From: Cryptomeria japonica
Taxonomy: Eukaryota > Streptophyta > Pinopsida > Cupressales > Cupressaceae
Length of the DNA stretch: 60,000 bases
Assembly: GCF_030272615.1 (NCBI RefSeq)
Contig: NC_081415.1
Coordinates: forward strand, 230,666,803-230,726,802
Direction of reading: 5' to 3'
Below are positions 47,839-57,738 of the stretch, one piece after another. A program made the translations under genes and the position numbers. Below the pieces are notes generated by a model. It was not told the DNA's origin, did no database searches, and saw only the letters and a list, made by a program, of their open reading frames with translations. Each line of letters begins with the position of its first letter. Within the stretch, counting starts at the first letter, position 1.

Positions 47839-48743
47839 TGTAGACACCTAAAATTGTCCTTGATTAAATACACATTTATTATTTATTTAATTATTTTACC
47901 ATAATTTCCTTTATTAATTAAATAAATATATTAATTTATTTAATTAATTAATTAGCCTTTTCTTTCTAAAAATTAAATAAATAATTATTATTTATTTAGT
48001 TATCCTAAACCCCACCTTTTTCCTCAATTAAATAAATATTTTATTTTATTTAATTAATTCATTATATTTTTATTTCTAATCCTAGCCATCAAACTTGTTC
48101 ACGTGGATAATAATCTAAAAGTTGTTGGCATTTAAAAAGTGTCAAATTTCTCTTCATTCACTTTGTCTTTCTCCAATGTTCACATTAATTGAATATAAAA
48201 GTCAACCTACCTCTTAATCATATCCCTCCATTCTGAATTAAACTCCTAATCCTATTCACTCTTACCTACCACTCAATCTCCTCCCTCTATCTCTACCTAC
48301 CCTTCAATCCTATTGATTCTCTTCTAACTATGCAATCATGACCAATCATTCTTTAACCTCTTAATCTAAACTCTTGTTTCTCTTAAAGATTTATATAAAA
48401 GAGGTTTCTTCCTTCTATTTTAATCAATCTACAATCCTTATGATACTTACATAATGCCAAAACCTCTCTAGAATACATCATTAAAATCATAGCTTTTACA
48501 CGATCACAACCACATTTGTTCCTCTTTGATCTCTTGTGCAAGTGCATACAAATCTAAGAGAAAACCATCATCAAAAAAAAATCATGGAGGATAGGAGAAA
48601 AATAGAGACAAGCCTACCATGGATGTGAAGGTATAATCTTGGTTATTATGTTTTATTTTACATTGCATAGTAGATCTCTATTGATTGTTTGTTGGATTAG
48701 TTTGTAGATCTAGGGTTAGTGGTTGGCTTAGTTAGGGTTTACA
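47839..48743 (+). repeat. 3' LTR of the gypsy-like element
   Basis: It starts TGTAGACACCTAAAATTG, then AATTAAATAAATA-rich sequence. TATA box TATATAAAAG is at 48392-48401. The end is set at GGGTTTACA (48743) because it forms an imperfect inverted repeat with the start; that end is tentative. It resembles the solo LTR at 25227-26616. Confidence 0.7.
48392..48401 (+). promoter_or_regulatory. TATA box of the gypsy-like LTR
   Basis: TATATAAAAG followed by AGGTTTCTTCC, about 550 bases into the LTR. Confidence 0.55.
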
Positions 48744-49782
48744 AATAGGTTTAAATTTACCATACACAACTTACAATATAAAGTAGGCACCAACCTACCA
48801 TAGATACCAATCCCCTACTATGTTTATAGGCATCATCCCACTAGAGAAACCAATCCCCAACACAAAGAGCTGAGCACCAACTCAGTAGGTAAGACATCAA
48901 TCCTACCAAATTACAAAGATATGATTTGTGGACCTTCTAGATTGATAATTCAACTTGCACTTGATTTGATTAACCTTTAGACACTCTCCCACACAACATA
49001 TGATCTTTTGATAATGGTGCACATGATTGAAATTCAACTCACATTACACTCATTTTAATATTCATATTGAAGCCCTAATTGCATAGCATTTCAGAAACAA
49101 TAGCTACATAGAAAAAATTCTAGACTCCTATATATAATGAATTACATATACCATTACATTCATGTGGTGCCCCAAAGCATAAAATAATATCTACAAGTTA
49201 TCCACACAAATACTCCTTAACCAAACATGCCCAAATATGTAATAGGCTAGGTCAAATAGCCCACACACTACTTTTGAAGAAAGAATATACCATCTAGTTC
49301 CAGTCTAGCCCTATCTAGTCTCAATGGTCATACACATGCTACCTCTAATGAGCACATGATACAAGCCTATGATAAAATGGAACCATAACTTGGTTAATTA
49401 ACTAGCATAGTGACCCTTCTGTCACTTTCAACTTTATGTTCAATGAAAATCAATTTTGAAAACTCTAGAATATGATAAACTATGTGTAGACATACTTTCC
49501 TTTCAAATCATAGAACATAGCTCTCAAACATGAAGAAATATGGATCACAACAAGTTATCAGAGCAAGCTCACTATATGGGTAATCATCCTCAAACATTCT
49601 TGGTCATACTTCTAGATCACTTACACCATCATAATTAATAGATGCAACATGATACTATAGACATTCCTGAACTTAATCCATCACCATATATAGCCACATA
49701 TATAACTACAACTCAAAATGCTTTGATATGACATGACAGTAATAATAATTCTCTAATCTTCTGGATGCCATTACTATTGGCA
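48744..49782. other. Unassigned non-coding stretch
   Basis: Mixed AT-rich sequence without open frames, tips or repeats that I could recognise. Confidence 0.4.
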
Positions 49783-51029
49783 TGTTTGGCATAACTGATG
49801 AAGATGAGGTGATGATGGATGATTGTACCGGCAGAGGAAAGATGACATGATCGGTTATTTTTTGTTGTCATTGATGGAAACTAGGGTCAAATGATGTTTG
49901 ATGATGTTTACAGATGGTTTTCAATGATTAACTTTCTGGCTAAGTGATTTGGTCTACCAAAGTTAGAGTTTGACAGGGTTTACTAACAAGACTGGGAATT
50001 AGGACCTTAACCGATAAAGCAGTTAAGTTTTGATGGAATCGGGTGATTGGCAATGTTTGGTGACTTATGGTTTGAAACAAAAGCTTTTATATTGGATTTG
50101 AGTATGTAACTAGAATAGCATCCTATGATGGTTACTAGAAGGCATGTTTTGAATTTCTGATAAAGTTTTGCTAGGGTTTAAGAAGGGTTTAAGGACCGGT
50201 AAAGAATTCTCTTGACCGGTAATGATTTTTGGTTTGGTGGTGATCTAAATCAAATTCACATGTTGATGATAATGGTACACAAACTACATGATGTGTTTGA
50301 AAGATGTTTTGGCACATTTGGAGAGTGAATTTAATGGGAATGTGCAAAGTGCTTAGCAAAATGAGCTAAGGGTTTGACTTTGTACGAGATTTACTTGTTG
50401 TGACGATTTATGATCATCCAACGACTGATATTGATTTGTAATTGATTGCAATGATCCATATGATGATCTGTAATGAGTTGTAAAGATCTATCATGATCTA
50501 TGTAGTAAGTCTTAGGGTTTTTGATGCCGACCTAGTTGTAAAGTTTATTTATGTTGGTAAGGTTGATGTTTTGAAGTGTCGGTGATTTTGAGAAGTGTGT
50601 GAAGCCGAACTAGGGTGAGTCAGAAGATCTGCTAGAGTGATGCAAACTTAGAACTTAATTGGATTTGATCAAGCAAGATGTTGAGTGCTATACACAGATC
50701 ATGTGTTGTTCTATAACAATTACAACTAAAATACCTTAACCGGGTAGGTCCTAATAGGCTTACATTGTAAAATACCTTAACAGGGTGACTCAATATCTGA
50801 GTTCTAAATCCTCTTGCGACATTGATCCTAATAGATCAAAGCTTCTAATAGGGATGAGGTAAATCTCTCAACCGCATGACTCCTAATAGGGTCTGCTCCT
50901 AATAAGGCATCATTGTAAGCTTCTAACCGGGCTTGGCTCTTAACAAGGTGCATTCTGAAAGAGTGCAAAATATTTGTGGGTACTAATTCCCACTGTTGTG
51001 TTTCCCTATTTGAGTTTCCACATGAAAAT

Positions 51030-53247
51030 TGTTGGCATTGTGTTGTCATTGATGTCAACCAGTATGGGATGACCACTGGTAGATGAGATGTATGTGCAAC
51101 ACTGCTATGAAGGAGTATAAGATGTGATATCTTGGATATCATCTTGTGTTGCAGAACACCAGTAAGGTAAGGAAGACGACCTTAGGAGTCACCCACACAC
51201 AAGTTAATGCATGACTTGTGTGATGAGATAGAGAGGTGTTTGAGAAGTTTTTTATGATGAAGAGGCAGAATGTTATTTGAATCACATCCACACCAGAAGA
51301 GAAGAATGAACAGGTCATCGGTATGCTGTGAGGTTGTAGAACAACAAGACTCCCACTGGATGAAGATGCAGTCATCATGAGAAGCAATGACTAACAGTGT
51401 ATGTGCTCACACCGGTTCACATATGCCTATTTAAAGATATGTTGCACAAACAAGGAACGAACATGAGCAGATGACAAGGTGTTCCTCCACCAAGTAAGTG
51501 GGGCTTATCTCCTATATGCATTAAGTGCATTATAGTTTGGTGGGATAAGAGTAAATAGGTGAAGGCAAGAACTTGAAGGATCACTCTAGATCCACCGGTA
51601 AATTGAGGGAATGCCTTAGGTACATGAGATCAGGGTTATGCACTAGACCAACAGAGAAGGCATGTTGAGATGCTGATATAGCAGAAGAGTGATGTGTTTG
51701 TCATTCAGACAAACTGGCTAAGCAGATACAGTTAGAAGAGAATGATCTAATCGATGAAGGAGTCTAGTGAAGGATGATGACTGGTATCATCAAGAGTGAT
51801 AACCGACATGTAAATCTCACCAGTAATATGAGCAAGGTGCAAAATGCAGATATGATAAGGTTACCGGTACAGTATGTGATACCAGTGAGGTTAACGAATC
51901 GACAAGAAAGAGGAATCAGTTGAGTGGCTAGTCGATGATCCTATTTGGACCAACATGAAGTGCCAAGCTGGCAGTTGGTCGATATGGATGCCACATGGAT
52001 TCAACGTGGTGAACATGCGTGTGGATAAAGACGGAATGTACATCAATAGGGTTGTTGCAGGGTTGGTCGACTTTAATAAGAAGTCACTCAAATCATGGGA
52101 CATGTTGCAGAGCTATTGTAGGGGTTTGAAGCTCGAGATCTGGAAGACAACTACGAGTCAGCTAAGAGTGATTGAGGGGATCGAGGTGATGGAGGAAACA
52201 ACAGGACAATTCTTTTATGATTGACCAAGGGATCAACTCTTAGGGTAAAAAGCAAGTCGCTAGAGATGAAAGGCGTGATCTAAGAGATGCAAAAATGGTG
52301 GAGTTGTGCAATTGGATGTCAAAAAGATCAGATCATGCAAGACCTGATTAGATTTGGTTTTCCTCGAGGATAGTATGGAAACCCTAACCGCCTGGATTTT
52401 GAATTGGTTTTTGGAGGGAAAACTTGGCTATAAGTGTGGGGGCTGAAGAGAATGTTTGTTGCTGCTGAATAGAAGAATATTGTGCTATTGTGAAGTGAAA
52501 GACTTCTGCAAGTAAGAACAAATTAGCCAAGTGCTCAGCAAACATCCATGAAGAGAGATGGAGTGAGAGAGAACTTGGTTGAAGCTTTCAACCGATTGGA
52601 AAGAAGAACCGGTAGTGTTCATATTGGTAGAATAGAGGTGAAGGAGACTGCAGAGAAGATAGACAGAGAACTGACAGAGAGTTGAATCGGTGAAGAGAAA
52701 AGTAGTGAGGAGGAGATATAGTGAGAGCAATTTAGAAGAGAGATAAACTAGTAGGGCTTACCAGCAGAGAAACAGTAGGTGAATAGCAACAAAGAAGTGA
52801 GTCGATGAAGCAGAGAAGGTATCTCACTGACAAAGTAAGATATGTATAATGGTTGCAAGATTCACTTGTAACAAGATAACTACTTATATATTTGATGTTT
52901 ACATTGTGAACACTGAGTTGTAGCTCGGTGCGGGGGTTGTAGCTCCTTGGGTTGGTGCCCTAAAATTTATAACTGTATTTTATTGTGAGGTTGGATTGGA
53001 GTAGTAAACTCCATAAACATTGCTCACTAAGGTTTTTCCCATCTTGGGTTTTCCTCATATATGCTAGTGTTATGTGATGTCCCCTTGTGATTGTGTTTGC
53101 ACTTAAGTTAGTCTCCTCCATAATCGGCAAGTCTGCATTGAGTTAAATCTATCAACCAGTATGCTCACATAGGATTGCAAAAGGGAAAGAGATTTGAGAA
53201 CCATCGATTCACCCCTGCCCCCTCTCAATGGTGCATTGTGTCTAACA
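51030..53247 (+). mobile_element. Solo LTR of copia type, 2.2 kb
   Basis: It runs TGTTGGCATTGTG to TGTGTCTAACA with TSD AAAAT at 51025-51029 and 53248-53252. Near the end it has CACCCCTGCCCCCTCTCAA, the decayed C-run typical of these LTRs, and GGTTTTTCCCATCTTGGGTT at 53031-53050. A minor open frame is at 51955-52224. Confidence 0.88.
51955..52224 (+). other. Open frame of 89 codons within the 2.2-kb solo LTR
   Basis: MKCQAGSWSIWMPHGF opens a frame with a balanced amino-acid composition and charged helices (SLKSWDMLQSY, SQLRVIEGIEVMEE). I recognise no family. LTRs rarely code, so this may be chance or a captured fragment. Confidence 0.25.
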
Positions 53248-53563
53248 AAAATCATGGTGTTCATGTGTGAAATTATTTTCTTGTGATATTCAGTTTTATT
53301 TCTGATTACTCGTTAAGATAGTTTATGTTTGTTTATCATAGATCTTAAAGTAGTTACTGATGTTGATGGTTAAATGGTTGATGAAGTATTTTGATTAGTT
53401 AATAAGTTGGTAATAGTGTTTATTGAGTTGATGCCTAATCTGATTAATAAGATTTCATAAGTGGAAATGAATATCTAGATCTGATAAGGAAATCTGTTAT
53501 GAAGAATTGGTTTAAGTGTTGAATGTTTATCAAATCCAAGATAGGTCTGTTTTGGTATCGCAG

Positions 53564-54430
53564 TGTCATAAAATAGCGACCCTAGCAATTTTTTACTGCA
53601 TTAGGGTCCTCATGCACGTGATATTGAATCTTCTAGCCTCATCGGAGACTGAAGATTGCTTAGCTTGCGGAAACAACTTCTTCCTTGGCCTCTACATCAC
53701 CCCATCCACACTCTGCCCTGGAGAAAGGGGTAGGATAGGGGTGTGACACCCTTGTCCCTGCCCTATTTTGGGGTAGGACCCTTCCTAGGGTTGCATTTTT
53801 GGATGTGCATCGAGTGGAAGACTCTCCCGATGTCGGCCCATGATGAAATTCAAATCCACTAACATGTATTTAAGGGGGCATTCATCCTCTCATTGGCATA
53901 AATTCAATAAGTTGGATAAGCGATAAGTTTACATGAGATCAAGCATTCAAGAGAATTCAAAAATTCTTTTCTAGCATTGAAAATTCTCAAGTCTCCCTTC
54001 AAGGCTAGGTGTTGCATTCAAGTCAAGGATTCAAACATTGAAGAGGAGATTGATTCCAACATTCAATTCCACACAAGTATTTCTATCAACATTGCTACTA
54101 CAACCTCCCTTGAGGTGATTTACAATTCATTCTTTCATTTATATCTACTTGCAAGTACTTTCTTTCATTACTTGGTTAACTCCAAAACTGGGGTTTGACC
54201 TAAAGGTAAACCCCCAATCCCAACCCATTTTTCCTCTCTTTTCTATGTGTAGGTTGCAGGTGCACAAATGTACTTTTGGATTCAGGCTTTATTTGTAGAG
54301 GTGGGAAAACCCTTTTTGTTTTGCATATTTTTTCGGAGGACCATGTACATTCCCACCACGATCTGGGAAACTTTTGCTCAAATTCGCAAGGCAAATTAGT
54401 CTCGACATTTTACTGCTAGATCCAGGTGCA
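53564..54430 (+). repeat. Possible gypsy-type solo LTR in the copia D LTR
   Basis: It starts TGTCATAAAATAGCGACC, a start common in gypsy LTRs, and contains TATTTAAGGGGGCATTC at 53868-53884 as promoter-like sequence. The end may be near CTCGACATTTTACTG (about 54414). No duplication of the flank CGCAG was found, so the limits are open. Confidence 0.4.
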
Positions 54431-54822
54431 TAGCTTCATCCCTATTCTGATCTCAAGTTATAATCAGTTATTTGTCACTTTTGCACTACATGATTCAATC
54501 AATTCCTTTCCATTTCAAAGAAGGAAGAGGGGATCACTTAACATTCCCAAGTCATTCAGAATTCAATCTACCATCTTCATGTGGAGAGATTGAATCTAGT
54601 GAATTATCCTTTCCTCTTCCTACTGTAACATGGTGAAAAGTGCTTGAATGGTAATCAATAGCAAAACTCTCATCTCTCTTTGAGGGAAAGGGTAGTTTCC
54701 TTCTTGATCTATCGTTCACCATTTTCCCACCATTACAGGTATTGAAAGTTTTAGTTTTCATTAATACCGATTCACCCCCCTCCCCCCTCTTTGTATTAAT
54801 TGGAACCTTTAAGTTTAACAAT

Positions 54823-54833
54823 TGGTATCAGAG
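54823..54833 (+). promoter_or_regulatory. Copia D primer-binding site
   Basis: TGGTATCAGAG matches the initiator tRNA-Met complement over 11 bases, two bases after the LTR. Confidence 0.88.
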
Positions 54834-54889
54834 AAATGGTCCTCTGTGTGCAGAAAGCCTAACAAATTGAGGGAAAGATTCTGTGAAAG

Positions 54890-55625
54890 ATGATGAAGAA
54901 GGAGGGTCCCAAGTTTACCAAGGATAACTACTAGATATGAAGTGACCATATGAAGATCTACATTAAAGGAATGGGTTCATAGTATTGGAATCACATGATA
55001 ACCAAATATGTTGCTCCTACTACCAGTCCCTTGACACCGGATGAACTCAAAGAACAACAAAAAAACATTCAGGCTCTTGAAGCAATTGTAAGTACTTTGT
55101 CTGACTCTGAGTATATTGATGTTCATGGATTAGAAACTGCAAATGAGGTATGAGAGAAATTAAATCTGATTTATGGAGGAGATGAATATGTACAAAGGGC
55201 AAAGGAAGATAATTTGAGAGGAAATTTGATGATATGAAAATGGTTGATGGTGAGAACATAGCTCAATATGGACAAATGATTAAGGAGGTTTTAGGTGGTA
55301 TAAAGAGTGCCAGAGGTATGATTGAAGATGATACTGATGCTAGTAAAATGATTAGAATTCTTTTACCACAATATTCTTTCAGAGTGTCCGCTATTCAAGA
55401 ATTGAGATCCATTTCAAAAGATAAAGTCACTATTGATTCTCTAATTGGAAAGTTAATTGCATTTGAACTAAACCGTTTTGATAATAGTGTTTCCAAACCT
55501 TCTGAATCTTCCTTTAAGGATTTTGTAACTAGTACATCAGCAAGGAAAGCAAAAGATGTTTGTCATAATCATGACTGTAGGTCTATTCATGGCGGTCGCA
55601 GAGGTGATGGTGATGATGAAGATCA
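54890..55625 (+). pseudogene. Copia D gag, N-terminal part
   Basis: ATG 54890 opens MMKKEGPKFTKDNY, then stops at about 54932. Reading resumes (SPLTPDELKEQQKNIQALEA, then DDMKMVDGENIAQYGQMIKE from about 55225), with a frameshift near 55215. This is the UBN2-like gag core of copia elements. At 55625 it is cut by a solo LTR with TSD GATCA; DDEDH continues as LVELEALLAKRFPRG at 57739. Confidence 0.85.
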
Positions 55626-57733
55626 TGTTGGCATTTGCATGAAGATTGCATTAATGACATGTTATGTTGTCATTGATGTCAATTAACTGGTAATGATATT
55701 GTTGTTAGTGTTGATATTGCCTTGTAACCGATAGGATGAGATTAATGAAGGAAATTATAAACCGGTATGTAAGTTTGTGAGTTGAACTGGTAACTGGTAA
55801 AAGGTTAAACCCTATCTATTTGATATAACTGGTAAACCCTACCTATTGTTTTTGTTAAACCCTAACCGATTAAGGTTGTTGAATTGGTTATGTTGGTTTA
55901 TGATCTAATGATGAGCGCTAATGATGGTGACATGTATGGTTATTGTATGAAGACAATTTCAAAGTATTTTTGGCACATTGTTGTAACTGTTTTTTTGTCT
56001 AGGGAATGAGCAAAGTGTATTGCATCTAATGCAAAATGCGTGATGACTTACAAAGATCAAAGAGGTGATCAAAGAGTGGTCAAGGCTTTCTTGATTAATG
56101 TTTAGAGATTGCTATGTAATCCAACAGTCATACTTGAACTGACTTGTTTGTAATCTCTATGAGCTTTTTGACTTATGTTGTCGACCTAATTGATTTGCTT
56201 ATAAGGTCGATGAAGTTGTTTTGTTTAAGGTGTTGGCAGAGATCAGTTGAGTGTGTGGTTGCCGAACTGGAAGATGTGTCTGCAGTTTGAGTAAAGGCAG
56301 ATAGGAGCTTAAAAAGGATTTGATCAAGCAAGTTTAGTGCTATTCAGACAGATCAAGCAAACCCTTGTTGTTTTCTAACTGATGCGGGAGCATCTGGTGG
56401 TGTAAGGGCAATCCTCCATCACCCAAAAATATTTTAATTTTCTGTTGTAGTTTCTGGATTTTCCATTCTTATTTTTGCAATTTATTCATGGTCAAATTTG
56501 AAGCCCTTAGAGGCTCCGGACGAGCCCAAAAATTGGTGGAAATCCAAAGTGGTTAGCCTTTAGGCCCTACTTATCACCATGTCAACTTTTCAAGAACTTT
56601 TCGAAAAGGTATTATCATTGAAAATCCGATAGTTAGATCAAAAGTTACAGCTATAGAAAGTTGGACATTTATTTTTTTTTGGAAAGTTTCCAGTTATCGA
56701 ATTTGGCTTCAGTGAAATTATGCAGTTTCTTGTTCTAGCGCTAGTTAATCCGCCAGGTTTCTTTTGCAAATGTAACCTTTAGTTCCTAAGGAAATAAAGT
56801 CTATTAACAACTCATCTTTGAGGAAAATAGGAAAGTTTTTGGAGTTGATTTTTTGAGAGCTTAGAGTTGGGAGATTGTATTGTGGAAAGGGTAGTTTCCA
56901 GAATTTATAAGTTGCATGTGTGGCAGCCTATGAGGTTTTAATCCTCTAAAATTGTAATGCATGTAGTGCATGTTGGTTGCAAATAATAATAAAATCTCTT
57001 TTGTTTCTCAATTGTTGTGTTTTTCTATTTCTCGGGTTGTTCCCTCATCACTAACAATTACTACAGAATTGAAATCCCCCAACCGGGTAAGCTCTAACAA
57101 TCTTGGTTACTTTTCAAATCCTCTAACAAGGTGATCCATTAGCTTGGATTTTCAAATCCTCTATCGAGGTTACTCCTAACAGGGTATTGCTTTTAACAAG
57201 GCATTTGTAGTCAATCCCTTAACCAGGTGGTTCTTAACAGGATCAGTTCTTAAGATAACTTTTTGTAAAGCTTTAACAGGCTTGGCTCCTAATAGGGCAA
57301 ACTTCAAAAGAGTTCAGATAGTTATTTTGCAAGTCTCATCTCATTGTGGTTTTTCCCATTTGGGTTTCCATGTCAAAAATATTTGTGTCATGTGGTGAAT
57401 GTTTTTGTGGTTATGATCTTATGGTTAATTTGAGTAACTACTTAACTATTTGGGTAAGTCATGATAGCTAGAAGCATTAAGAAATGAAGTCTCTTGAAAT
57501 ATGATACAACATTTGGATGTTTATAAGTTTGATGTTGTTTATTGTTAATTTGTTGTAACCGTCAACTAGTTTACCTTATGAGTTTTTATCTTGACAATGG
57601 TATTTCATTGATAAGTTTACTTTGAGTGATTGAAATTGAGATTGGGAAAGTTTGTGTTAGTTTTTCTATTTACTGATTCACCCCCCCCACTCTCAGTAAT
57701 CTACCAAATACTTATTCTTTCATCATACCATCA
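55626..57733 (+). mobile_element. Solo LTR of copia type (1.43 kb) with a nested solo LTR
   Basis: It runs TGTTGGCATTTGC to CATACCATCA, with TSD GATCA at 55621-55625 and 57734-57738. Without the nested 671-bp LTR and its duplication it is 1,432 bp, and it is the same family as 41255-45123. The C-run is at about 57681. It interrupts the gag of copia D in frame. Confidence 0.92.
56380..57050 (+). mobile_element. Small solo LTR, 671 bp
   Basis: It runs TGATGCGGGAGC to TTCCCTCATCA (tips TGATG and CATCA), with TSD CTAAC at 56375-56379 and 57051-57055. The homologous LTR at 41255-45123 lacks it at the same place, which confirms the borders. AATAATAATAAAATC at about 56985 is a likely polyadenylation signal. 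Confidence 0.9.
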
Positions 57734-57738
57734 GATCA

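Larger units (their letters stand above)
49783..54820 (+). repeat. Copia D 5' LTR with nested insertions
   Basis: It begins TGTTTGGCATAAC and ends AAGTTTAACA next to the primer site. It holds the AACCGGGT/TAACAGGG-type motif array (50735-50955), the TTTCCCTATTTGAGTTTCCA block (51001-51020, a form of the shared LTR block), and a C-run at 54776. Removing 51030-53252 leaves about 2.8 kb, which probably still contains a second insert at 53564. The start is set by resemblance to other copia tips. Confidence 0.65.
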
